From Forficula auricularia (taxonomy: Eukaryota; Arthropoda; Insecta; Dermaptera; Forficulidae), in assembly GCA_024734495.1 (NCBI GenBank), contig JALMQS010000187.1, forward strand, positions 22,421,870 to 22,485,869: 64,000 nucleotides of DNA. The letters are read 5' to 3'. Under the pieces are notes generated by a model. That model had not been told where the DNA came from and ran no database searches. It was given only the letters and a program-made list of their open reading frames with translations. Made by a program: the position numbers and the translations under genes. The first letter of the stretch is position 1; each line of letters begins with the position of its first letter. Shown piece by piece: positions 53,481 to 63,068 of this stretch.

Positions 53481-54269
53481 CATTCACAGATTGTTTCATA
53501 CGTGGAACTGAAGAACTGTTTCGAGAATTCAAAAACAAAACAGAAATCATGAATATAATCAAAGATTTTATCTGCTACAATATAGAACTGTTAGAATGTC
53601 TTCAAATGTAACACATATGCAAGTGGAAGACATTCAACTGGCTTCTGTTTTATCACTTACTTTGGATGAGCCAGATTTAACCAAACTTTCAAAAGGCAAG
53701 CAAAGCCAATGTTCCCATTGATGTAACTATCAATTTATTCAATAATTATAGTTATATTATTTGATTACTAATTTTATTATTCTAGCAGAGCTAGCTAAAA
53801 TACTAAAATATGTTTTGTGCGAAACATTTGTTTGTTTTTATATGAATAAATATTATTTCATAATTAAAGTTTCTTATTTTAAATCGAAAATCAAATTTAT
53901 ATACCTAATCCTAATCAAATACCATAATATTGAAACAAAAATGTTACTACTGGCTCTTTTAAAACTGGGAAATTTCGTAAATTTTAACTTTTGGCTCTTC
54001 CGTCTCAAAAGGTTGCCGACCCCTGCTCTAGAGCAAGATTCAGAAATCCGAGGAACTGGAGAATGGGAGCTAGATTTACATGCATTTAGAGTTAAAATGT
54101 AAACAGAAATTGAAAGAAATCATTTTGATATTCAATCGGTTATATAATTAAATTAAAAGTAATTAAATTGAAAGTTTTTTTGCCGAGTGTAGCAGAATTT
54201 TTATATTGAAGGAGACAATAAAAGAGTGTGTCTTCTGCTGGAATTATAAATTTCATTTATTTATAAAGA

Positions 54270-54304
54270 GACTATAGTTTCGAGGGCTTTGCCCTCTTCG
54301 TCAG
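54270..54304 (-). ncRNA. Hammerhead-like ribozyme motif, PLE family A
   Basis: CUGACGA + A + GAGGGC AAA GCCCUC + GAAAC + UAUA + GUC. N7 is C, which the core tolerates. Confidence 0.65.
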
Positions 54305-54714
54305 TCTATTACAATGGATTCACAGGAATTAATTTATGAATGAAAGGTTAACATTTTTCATGTGGTTAGGTAAAGAAATTATACATCGTGGGCAAGTTAA
54401 GAATTGAAATTTATACTTGTTTTATTATTTTGGCTGTAGGTGGCGTTCGTGAAGTTTATATTTTAGCTGCTATTTTTAAAATAAAGCTTTCGGGAATTTC
54501 TATTTTCCGATTTAAGAATTTTTTTAGAAATTCCGAAAGCTTTATTTTAAAAAATAGGCGCTAAAATATAAACTTCACGAGCACCACCTACCAAATGTTA
54601 AAACAATTATAAATTTCAATTCTTAACTTGCCCACCCTATGTAATTTCTTTTGCCTAACCTCATGAAAGATGTTAACCTTTCATTCATAATTCATATGAA
54701 TCCATTGTAATAGA

Positions 54715-54750
54715 CTTGATGAAAGAGCAAAGCCCTGGAAACTATAGTCT
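54715..54750 (+). ncRNA. Hammerhead-like motif, degraded
   Basis: CUUGAUGA has an inserted U, and stem II (AGAGC.../GCCCUG) is broken. Partner of the intact copy above. Confidence 0.5.
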
Positions 54751-54858
54751 CTTTATAAATAAATAAAATTTATAATTCCAGCAGAACATTTTGTCTTTAT
54801 TGTCTCCTTCAATATATAAAATTCTGCTACTACTCCAGCAAAAAAGTTTCAATTTAAG

Positions 54859-55260
54859 AATTTTTTATAAATTAAAAATTTATAATTCCAGCAGAATATA
54901 CACTCCTTTATTGTCTCCTTCAATTTATAAAAACTAACTGTGGATTAATGAGAAAATTTACGAAAAATATTGTAGAGACTATATTTTTGAAAGTTTCGGC
55001 ATCATTCTCAGTCTTTTTTTATTAAAAAAATATATTATCTGTTAATTCTCACGTTATGACCATTAATAACCGATTTATTGAAAATTCGTTTATAATTTAG
55101 TTCATTCATCTTCAAACGAATACGTTTATGTATTAACTTACAAAAGAATTTTTATTCGATTGGATATTTGTGCCCATAAGCTTAGATAAAATATTTTTAA
55201 TTAAAAAACTTAAGATCAAGATGTCTATGTTCTTTTGCATCAAGCAGAGGGCCTTCAAAA
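54859..55260. repeat. Further Penelope-like debris
   Basis: 54885-54935 repeats the CCAGCAGAATATACACTCCT/TTATTGTCTCCTTCAATTTA terminal block. 54982-55016 on the minus strand has CUGAGAAUGAUGCCGAAAC, a decayed hammerhead. TTTTGCATCAAGCAGAGG at 55234 is the outer arm of the 4003-4360 type. Confidence 0.5.
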
Positions 55261-56021
55261 ATTCCTCTTAACAATTTAGTTTTTAATAAAATTAATTTGA
55301 AATGTTTAATTATTTTACTAACTTTCTATCTAAGAATTGATGGAATATCAAGTGGCAAAGAGGACGTAATTTAAAGATTATTATTATTAAAAAAATCATA
55401 TAAATTAATATTATAAGTCGTGTCAAAAGAAATCCTCGGATTGCTGAATAAATTCTAAAACTATTTGCCCTACCAAATTACTAATTACTTTACGGGGCTA
55501 ATTTAAAAAGTTTAAAGGTTTTAGACTAATCATGATTTTATTATTATTAATATCCGTTCATATTTAAAGTCCATCTCTCAGTGAACCATTAAATTAAAAA
55601 AATCTTTATTAGAATTCAAAATATCAAATATTTACTTTGATTACGAAGAATTTAAATGCCATATCAAAGATCTTATTAGTTCTGTGATTTCATGGCAGAA
55701 GAGATCGATCCCTCGGGAGTCGAAGCAAATCGGGGCAGTTGGCCTAATCCTAAAAACGAAAGCTTTCTACTACTTAAACTTTAAAGTAATTAAAAAATCT
55801 AAAAAAATAAAAAATTTCTCAAAGCTAATTTTATTTTAAGAAAAATCAATAATTAAAATAATATAATAATATATAAAATAATATAATAATAAAATCAATA
55901 AGTAATACTTTCAAAAGAAAATTCTATGAATCAGTGACTATAAGAAAATATCTAGAAAAAACTGTGAATTTCAAGGTAGATACGTAAAATAATAGTAAAT
56001 ATCATTCTGGAATATTATATA
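55261..56021. other. No feature seen
   Basis: AT-rich; a few (AATAAT) runs at 55855-55895. Nothing supported. Confidence 0.3.
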
Positions 56022-57835
56022 TATAATATCATCATCATTGAGTATACAGTCCTAAGACTGGTTTGATGCAACAATCCGTCTCCACTCGACTCTGTCCCCC
56101 GCCAGCTGTTTAACCTCTCTAAATGTCTGGCATCCCATATCCCCAATTATTTGGTTGAAATATTCTAATCTGGTTCTTCCCCTTCCCCTTTTCTTTCCCA
56201 CCTCCCCCTCCAAGATATCCCTAAGCAGTCCCCCATGTCTCAGTGTGTGCCCCATCATCTGACCTCTTCTCTTCTTCAGACTCTTCCACAAGGTTCTTCT
56301 TTCTCCGATTCTTCCAAGAACTTCTTCATTTGTAATTTTATCCATCCATTTGATATTCATCATTCTTCTGTAGCACCACATTTCGAAAGCCTCCAATCTC
56401 TTTCTCTCCGCTTTTCCAATTGTCCAGGTTTCACACCCGTACATGGCTATGCTCCATACATATGTCTTCAATAGCAACTTCCTGTTTGCTAAGCTGATTG
56501 AGGAGGAGCATAGTAGTTTTTGTTTTGAATTAAACCCCATTTTTGCTTGGGCAATTCTTGATTTAATTTCGTTTTTGCTCCTCCCATCCCATGTTATTTT
56601 ACTTCCTAGGTAGCGGAATTCCTTAACTCCTTCTAGGTTTTCTTGGTTAATTTTGATGCATTCCTGTCTCGTTTGTTCTTTTTTTGTACATACTAGGACC
56701 TTGGTTTTATTCTTGTTTATTTTCATTTTGATTTCTTCTATTAGGATTTGGTTAATTCCATTCAAGGCGTCCTCTAATTCTTTTTTATTGCTTCCTAGAA
56801 GGGCAATGTCATCGGCAAATCTTAACATAGCGATCTTTTGACCTTGGATTTCTATACCTGTATCAATTTTGTCTTTGAATTCTTTAATCGCTTCTTCTAT
56901 GTATAAGTTGAAAATCATGGGTGACAGCACACATCCTTGTCTTACACCTTTTTTATTTTGGCTTCTCTGTGTTCATCACCAATATTTATAATTGCCGTCT
57001 GGTTTTGATATAGATTGTAGATTAGTCTTCTCTCTCTGAATTTTATTCCCGCCTGTTTTAATATTTTAAACATAATTTCCCAATTGACATTATCGAATGC
57101 TTTTTCTAGGTCTATGAATCCGATGTAGACAGATTCTTCCCTGATAAAAGCCCTTTCTATTATTAGTCTAAGAGAGAGAATTGCTTCTCGGGTGCCTCTG
57201 TTTCTTCTAAAGCCGAACTGGTCTTCCCCCAGATTTTCTTCAACTCTTTGTTCTATTCTTCTCTGGATTATTTTGGTTAGGATTTTGGAGGCATGTGAGG
57301 TTAGGCTAATGGTCCTGAAATTTTCACATTTATCCGCGCCTGTCTTTTTGGGAAGTGTGACTATTTTGTTTTTTTGGAAATCTTTTGGGATGATTCCCAA
57401 TTTATAGATTTTGCTAATTAGTTCAAAGAGTTTGTCAAGTGCCTTTTCCCCAGAGTTCTTTAGGATTTCAGCTTGTATATTGTCTATTCCGGGTGCTCTA
57501 TTATTTTTTAGTTCCTTCAAAGCTGTCTCGAATTCTGACCTGAGTATGGGGTCTCTAATTCGTTTTCGTCCACAGATTCTTCTTCTTCTATTGGGTTCAT
57601 TGTTTTTTCTTCTCCATAGAGTTCTTCTAGGTGTTCCTTCCATCTATTTGCCTGTTCGTTTTCGTTTAGAATAATGTGGCCTCCTTTATCTCTTATGTTC
57701 TTGCTTTTTGGCTTGTCTTCTTGAAAATTTCTTTTTATTGCCCTATAGGCTACATCAACTTTTCCCAATACTAGATTTTCGTTGACTTCTTTACATTTTT
57801 CTTGAATCATTTTTTATATAATAGCCCAGATTAAT
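56022..57835 (-). mobile_element. RTE-clade LINE, 5'-truncated
   Basis: The minus strand carries the reverse transcriptase and C-terminal part of an RTE-type retrotransposon, ending in GATGATGAT repeats near 56025-56037, as RTE elements often end in short simple repeats. The 5' apurinic endonuclease domain is missing, consistent with truncated reverse transcription. TATATAATA occurs just outside both ends and could be the target duplication, though the AT-rich context makes this weak. Confidence 0.85.
56052..57810 (-). pseudogene. LINE reverse transcriptase, two frameshifts
   Basis: Three consecutive frames together form the second half of an RTE-clade ORF2. 57810-57548: linker region (IRDKGGHIILNENEQANRWK, then EHLEELYG). 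57548-56942: start of the RT domain with NRAPGIDNIQAEILK, PKKTGADKCENFRTISL, LGEDQFGFRRNRGT and motif A FIDLEKAFDNVNW. 56945-56052: motif B GVRQGCVLSPMIFNLYIE, catalytic motif C FADDIALLG, then YGCETWTIGKAERKRLEAFE, MWCYRRMMNI and a basic GKKRGRGRTR tail near the end. Both catalytic Asp of FADD and the motif A Asp are kept. Frame changes lie near 57548 and in an A-rich run near 56945. Without the endonuclease and with broken frames it cannot move itself. Confidence 0.92.
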
Positions 57836-57839
57836 TTGC

Positions 57840-58560
57840 AGCAACGCTAGCGTAATGCTGCCGACAGGGGCGTTGACGCCTTCGGCAAATTTGAAATATA
57901 ATTGTAATTTGAACTCGAATTTTGAAATGAAAGACCCCAATTGATTTTAAATTAAAAAACATTAAATATATTGATAATTATTCCTCTCTCACCACTCAAA
58001 AATTAAATATTCAATTCGCTTTTCTTTGCGCACAGAAGAAGAAATTAATCACATCTTATTTGATTTATATTTTATATATTATTTGTTTATTTTTTAATAA
58101 TTTGCCTCTTTTTTATAATTTTTAAAAAATCTAAATTTTGTTATTCTTATTTTTTGATTTTTACAAAATTGAACGACTTAAGACACGCATGCCCAAGTTT
58201 CTCATGGCAATACTGGAGCAGCCTGTCATACAAACAACACCTGATCTCTTTTAAATATTTGGAGCCTTATATCGATTATCGATCCCAAATTTTAAAAAAA
58301 ATGATATAATATAATTCTCCTCCTCACACGATCCCACTTATTTAAATAAATCTATTTCCACACAAAAAATATCCCAATGCTGTAGATTATAGAAAAAAAT
58401 ACTACCAGATTCATATCTAGAGCCTCATTTCTATAGCTGTGTCAGGACGAAAATGAGGCGAAACTTTTAAGAGACTATTTATTTCCGGGAGTTTACAGGT
58501 ATACATTTGGAGTGTGATTTTTTAAGAGGAATAAAATTTTTGAATCGAGACGCCGCCCGC
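57840..58560 (-). repeat. Interspersed repeat R9, copy 2
   Basis: Reverse of 22320-22810: AATTTGAAATATAATTGTAA, ACTCGAATTTTGAAATGAAA, AATCGAGACGCCGCC. It is bounded by the LINE on one side and the mariner on the other. GC-rich blocks at both ends (CCGACAGGGGCGTTGACGCC). Confidence 0.65.
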
Positions 58561-59470
58561 CCGGAAAGCCATTACCGGTTTTTCTAACAGATGTCGCTAG
58601 GCTTAAGTATGCAATGTTATGATTTGACACATATGCATTTTATTCTACTGACATCAAGCTTCAAAGCTATACATGTTATATTTTGCCAAAGTAACACCTT
58701 CATAGATTTATACCTTCTTGAAAATGTCAAGTGTCATGCCTGAAAACGTTCATTTGCGGCACGCATTACTTTTCTTATTTAATCAAAAGAAAAAAGCGGC
58801 TGAAAGTCATCGTTTGCTGGTAGAAACTTACGGTGAGAATGCTTTAACCTTAAAAACATGTGAGGTGTGGTTTCGAAAATTCAAAAGTGGTGATTTCGAT
58901 GTGCAAGATAAAGAACGTTCTGGTAGACCAAAAAAGTTTGAAGATGCGAAACTACAGGAGTTATTGGATGAAGACCCAACCCAAACTCAAAAACAATTGA
59001 AAAAACAATACACCGACAACAAATGATCAATTTGAACCACGCATTGATCGAAAAACGTCCAGAATGGGCCCGAAGACACGGTAAAGTGATTTTACAACAC
59101 GATAACGCGCCGTCTCATAAAGCAAAACCGGTCAAGGAAGCGTTGAAAGCACTTGGGTGGGACATATTATCGCACCCGCCGTACTCTCCAGACCTTGCCC
59201 TGTCCGACTATCAACTTTTCGCATCGATGGGACACGCGCTTGCAGAGCAGCACTTCGCCAATTTCGAAGAAGTTAGAAAATGGCTCGATGAATGGTTTTG
59301 CTCAAAGGACAAACAGTTTTTTTGGGATGGCATCCATAAGTTGCCAGAAAGATTGGCAAGATGTATAGAATCAAATGGCCAATACTTTGAATAAATAAAT
59401 TTTCCATTTTCTTAAAAATTACGTAGTTTTTTTTTCGAAAAAACCGGTAATGACTTTCCGGTACACCTAG
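58561..59470 (+). mobile_element. Mariner element 2
   Basis: The right end reads, inward, CTAGGTGTACCGGAAAGTCA then TTACCGG and is followed by TA. The left end begins CCGGAAAGCCATTACCGG, so about ten outer bases (CTAGGTGTAC) are missing there, replaced by the junction with repeat R9. The transposase is better preserved than in mariner 1, but the middle is deleted. Confidence 0.88.
58724..59394 (+). pseudogene. Mariner transposase 2, internally deleted
   Basis: From the ATG at 58724 the N-terminal half (to 59026) contains the helix-turn-helix region KKKAAESHRLLVETYGENAL and TCEVWFRKFKSGDFDVQDKE, then the RSGRPKKFED linker. A second, overlapping frame (59023-59394) gives the catalytic C-terminal half: ILQHDNAPSHKAKPVKEALK, PPYSPDLALSDYQLF, then KWLDEWF and GIHKLPERLARCIESNG ending YFE. 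HDN and SDY Asp are 34 residues apart, the mariner DD34D spacing. About 120 residues, including the first catalytic Asp, are missing between QLKKQYTDNK and the second frame. Total length is about 225 residues against 345 normally. Few other lesions, so the deletion looks younger than mariner 1. Confidence 0.92.
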
Positions 59471-59479
59471 TATATTTGA

Positions 59480-59590
59480 AATAATGAAAGGATGGTTTTA
59501 TTTTTAGGCTGATGATGACATAAATGTAGATGTCGAAACGTCCTGATATAACAATAAAATAAAAAAAGTGAAAAAAATATGACCGTGTTA
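59480..59590 (+). mobile_element. Penelope-like end, family G
   Basis: Carries the hammerhead-like motif at 59509 with long AT-rich stem I arms (GGTTTTATTTTTAGG / CAATAAAATAAAA). Only one arm is present, directly beside the mariner right end. Confidence 0.5.
59509..59542 (+). ncRNA. Hammerhead-like ribozyme motif, family G, well preserved
   Basis: CUGAUGA + U + stem II GACAU/AUGUC + GAAAC + GUC. Stem I begins GG/CU and, after an internal loop, has UUUUAUU/AAUAAAA. Every core base is present. Confidence 0.65.
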
Positions 59591-59913
59591 TTATTTTTCG
59601 GAACAAAGAAAATCAACACCTATTCTATTTATAAAAGAGAATTAAGATCCTCAAAAGATAAATAAATAAGTTGAAAAAAATCAATAACTTTTAAGTTGAT
59701 GTGGCTGATAAAAATAATATTTTCAAAAAATAAAAATACTATATTTGTGTCGTCTTTAGAAATCAAAAAGGCCAATCAATATAATATCAAATGAATATAA
59801 ATATTAATGAAGTTTTTTTTTTGGTTTTCTCGGATTCAACCATTAGCCATTTTACGATACTATATATATTCATCAAAAATTTTGCTGGCTTGGTGTGTAC
59901 TGGATATATTAAT
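59591..59913. other. No feature seen
   Basis: AT-rich; nothing supported. Confidence 0.3.
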
Positions 59914-59989
59914 TTTTTATTGTTAAAGGATCAATAAATTGAATTGCTTCTTTCCTGTAATTTATTTTATTATTCAAATGGTTACTCCA

Positions 59990-60025
59990 AATATTTCGAG
60001 AGCGCTTTCGGCATCTCTTCCTCAG
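59990..60025 (-). ncRNA. Hammerhead-like motif, family H
   Basis: CUGAGGA + A + GAGA ... CUCUC + GAAA + UAUU. Stem II is short with a large loop that can itself pair. Confidence 0.5.
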
Positions 60026-60203
60026 TGGAAACTACTCCCCCACCAATGTGCCGACGCGATCAGTTTGTACAGAACATTGATAAAAGCTTGATTAAACAAC
60101 ACACACATACATATACATATATATACATATAAAAATTCAAAATTTTTATCAATGTTCTGTACAAACTGATAAGGTCGGCACATTGGTGAAGGAGTGGTTT
60201 CCA

Positions 60204-60239
60204 CTGAGGAAGAGATGCCGAAACCGCTCTCGAAATATT
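60204..60239 (+). ncRNA. Hammerhead-like motif, family H
   Basis: CUGAGGA + A + GAGA/UCUC + GAAA + UAUU, with AAUAUU self-complementary at stem III. Mirror of 59990-60025. Confidence 0.5.
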
Positions 60240-60339
60240 TGGATTAACCATTTGAATAATAAAATAAATTACTGGAAAGAAGCAATTCAATCTATTTATA
60301 CTTTAACAATAAAAAACTATATATATATTATTTTAATTT

Positions 60340-60440
60340 ATTCTCAAATATGTAGGGATCAGATTAAAGTCGGATTGCCGAGAGTCGGGCTTGATTACGA
60401 GGCATGTACTTTGTCCACTCGACCAACCTGACCCCATTAA
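60340..60440 (-). repeat. SINE-C copy 2
   Basis: On the minus strand: GGGGTCAGGTTGGTCGAGTG (A-box-like) then CGACTCTCGGCAATCCGACT and AATCTGATCCCTACA, as in 44830-44975. The B box is eroded. Confidence 0.6.
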
Positions 60441-60994
60441 TGAAATTGTTGCTTTAATTAGGAAAAAAATCAAATCACTATTTAAGTCAAACATATTTTT
60501 TTTTTCAAAATAGATTCTAATCAATGACAAGTGTTTATAAATTATTGAAATATCCATGTTAATAAATTAAGAATGAGTTATGTATGTAGTGACAAATTTC
60601 AAATCTTGTATGATTTTTATTTTGTGTAATTGTATAAAAATCTTATAAAATGGTTCAATTTTCAGTACTAAGAGGGGTGACCAAAACTGTCTGGTAAATC
60701 AATCTAATAAATAATGATAAATGATTAAACTTACTCTATTTATTTATTTTATGTGACTAAATAAACCCTTTAATATATAAAATCTATATATTTTTTTGTT
60801 CGAAGAAATTTTGAAAATAATTGCTTAGCGATTCTTTGGAAAAAATATGCCTATATTTTTGGCTTTTTGTAATTAGAAAAAGTCTGACTCACCAAGCTCC
60901 AGCACCGATGGATGGATCTTTCTCCTCTCGAAAATTTTTTCTGAAAATACACAACAGAAATTAAAATTGGTTTTTTCAAAGCTTAAGTTATTAC
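60441..60994. other. No feature seen
   Basis: AT-rich; nothing supported. Confidence 0.3.
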
Positions 60995-61657
60995 TCCAGA
61001 ACATGTTCTCTAGACACTGGGCGATCTTCTAGACATCTTTTAGACATCTTAAAGACATCTTAAAGACAATAAGATCTGAATAAGACATCTTTTAGAGCGA
61101 GTGATCTATCTGGGGATTGAGTGCCCTAATTATACTAATTTTGAGTTTATATGCTGGATAATTTTTTAAATAAATATCTAAAGAATTAACACATTTGGTC
61201 CAGAACATGTTTTCTAGACACTGGACGATCTTAAAGACATCTTCTAGACATCTTAAAGACAATAAGATCTGAATAAGACATCTTTTAGAGCGAGTGATCT
61301 ATCTGGCGACTGTGGGTCAGTGGGTAGAGTGTCGGGTCGCTGACTCGAAGTACGCTGGTTCGAGACTGAGTCTCGGCAGATCAGATATTTGCAGTCGCCT
61401 CCTCTTGGAAAGCAATGGCAACCTACCAAGAGTATAATTGCCTAGTAACCTCTCCAAACTAGCCGTTCGGAACCGGCGTTAAAAAGTAGGTCCCGTATAT
61501 CTGTGTAAAACAACTAAACACACTCAGCACAGGTATATGTGGAGAGGAGTCAAAACGTCAGGGAGACCTGATATGGCACTTAAAAGAAGAAGAAGATCTA
61601 TCTGGGGATTGAATGCCATAATTATACTAATTTTGATTTTATATGCTGGATAATTTT
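60995..61657. repeat. Tandem duplication, second unit split by SINE-A
   Basis: Unit 1 (60995-61160) and unit 2 (61200-61306 plus 61606-61657) share CCAGAACATGTT.TCTAGACA, AAGACAATAAGATCTGAATA, CTTTTAGAGCGAGTGATCTA and a right part ATATGCTGGATAATTTTT. Short CTAGACATCTT/AAAGACATCTT motifs repeat within each unit. Confidence 0.9.
61307..61594 (+). repeat. SINE-A, full length, with 11-bp target duplication
   Basis: The most complete copy: head GCGACTGTGGGTCAGTGG, B box GGTTCGAGACTGAG, body, GATATGGCACTTAAAAG and an (AAG)n tail. GATCTATCTGG flanks both sides (61296-61306, 61595-61605). The unoccupied site is kept in the neighbouring unit at about 61101. Confidence 0.93.
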
Positions 61658-62248
61658 TATTACATGTAATAAGGGTTGTATTCACTCTAGGCGGAATTAA
61701 AGCCGATTGGCAAATGAAAAAAATAACTCTACTGGTGAGGTGGACCCATCTGACATAATAATTGTATTTTTGTTTTTCGCATTTTTTATATAAGAGAAAG
61801 GCAAATTGCCATTTGTATAAACAAGCAACGAACACCAGGTCATTATAAAGTTGACTCATTCTTTAAAAAATGTAAAATGAAAATTAAATTAAATTAATAA
61901 TTAAATAAGCGACATTTTATATTCTTTACTCCACTCTACATTTTTCTCTTAAATGAGCCATAAGCTGCCGTCGAGTTCTTTGGGCAGCCACTGTTAACAG
62001 CAGAAACACAATCCTATTATACGAACGGAGGAAGGAAAAAAAATACAAGTTTTATTTATTGCACCCTGAAATTAACTAAAAATAAATTTCCAACGATGAT
62101 AACCTATTAAAAGCTTGAAATATTACTTATAACGATTCTAGAAAAAGAAATAATGAATTTTTTATATATTTCATAATAAATGAAGGAAGAAAGTAATTTG
62201 ATTTCAGATTGATTAACTTGAATTAATAATAATTTTTATAAAAAGAAT
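61658..62248. other. No feature seen
   Basis: AT-rich, with a 111-codon minus-strand frame (61859-61524) that runs into SINE-A and is therefore not a gene. Confidence 0.35.
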
Positions 62249-63068
62249 AAAACCGACTTCAAAAAAACTAAATGCAACAAATAAAATAATAAGAACTCTA
62301 AAATAAAATAAAATGCACTAAAAAGTATAAAATAATTATCTTATTTAGTTACAACTAAACGACCAAATATTAACGTGAAATCACTTTTTGAAGTAGGTGC
62401 CAAAATATACATTTTATGAATCGAACTAGACGGATCTTACATAGTACGTTTGGTTTTATATAGTTTGTTTAGCACCGACTTCAAGAAGTAATTTCATGTT
62501 AATATTTCGTTGTGTAATTGTAACTAAATTAGATAATTATTTTATACCTTTTAGTGCATTTTATTTGATTTTTGAGATCTTATTATTTTATTTGTTGCAT
62601 TTAGTTTTTTTGAACTCGGTTTTATTTTATTTTTTTTTATGAAAATTATTATTATTATTATCTTTTTAGTGATTATTAATAGTGACTTAATATAATACAT
62701 TGCATGCATCTCGTAAGAAAAAGCGTAGGGCAATGAAAAAGAATCATCAATATCGGTCCATGTAGCAGACTATACATAAAATAAATAAATAAATAAATAG
62801 GTATCTTGACTATCTTGGAGGTATACTGATCCAAATGCAGAAATAATTATTAAAATCGGTACATAAACAAAGAAGCTATCCTTGAACAAACATAACAAAA
62901 AAGGTCCAATACCAATGAAATTTATATTTTTACTAATCGGAAACTAGACTGAACCCAATGCAAAAAAATGATCAAAATCGGTTCACAATTGGCGAATATA
63001 TCAGGTAACATAGACACAAAAAAAATCAGTCGAATTGAGAACCTCCTCCTTTTTTGAAGTCGGTTAAA
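62249..63068. mobile_element. Element with ACCGACTTCAAAAAA ends and an internal foldback
   Basis: Starts AAACCGACTTCAAAAAAACT and ends CCTCCTTTTTTGAAGTCGGTT. The first half (62249-62628) is itself an inverted repeat of about 170-bp arms (AATAAAATAATAAGAACTCT, AAAATGCACTAAAAAGTATA, AATATTAACGTGAAATCACT). The right part has AAAATCGGTTCACAATTGG. From memory, ends like these are frequent in insect non-autonomous repeats. Confidence 0.6.

Larger units (their letters stand above)
53089..54033. mobile_element. hAT element with perfect duplication and nested Penelope-like arm
   Basis: The element is 53097-54025 with ends CAGGGGTCGAAAACCTGCGG and GGTTGCCGACCCCTG. CTCTAGAG duplicates flank it (53089-53096, 54026-54033). 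The GCGGCTCGCGAGCCGCATGC subterminal palindrome is typical of this hAT group. A short internal part (53500-53700) may derive from a transposase (ELFREFKNKTEIMN) but is too short to assign. A Penelope-like family A arm is inserted at 53292-53480. Confidence 0.92.
54165..54858. mobile_element. Penelope-like family A inverted pair, second copy
   Basis: Both ends carry the terminal motif (GCCGAGTGTAGCAGAATTTT ... complement). Each half runs terminal motif, TCTGCTGGAATTATAAATTT, hammerhead, 3' region (TTGCCCACCCTA), then the coding end GAAATTCC.GAAAGC, meeting near 54520. Thus two 3' ends are joined head to head. Confidence 0.7.
59914..60316. mobile_element. Penelope-like family H inverted pair
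   Basis: Arms of about 170 bp: TTTTTTATTGTTAAAGGATC, GAATTGCTTCTTTCCTGTAA, TATTATTCAAATGGTTACTC on the left and mirrored on the right, with GTACAGAACATTGATAAAA near the centre and a CA/TA-rich loop. Confidence 0.75.

Noticed and set aside
61524..61859. A 111-codon minus-strand open frame
   Set aside because: It crosses the target duplication and runs into SINE-A, so it cannot be an old gene.
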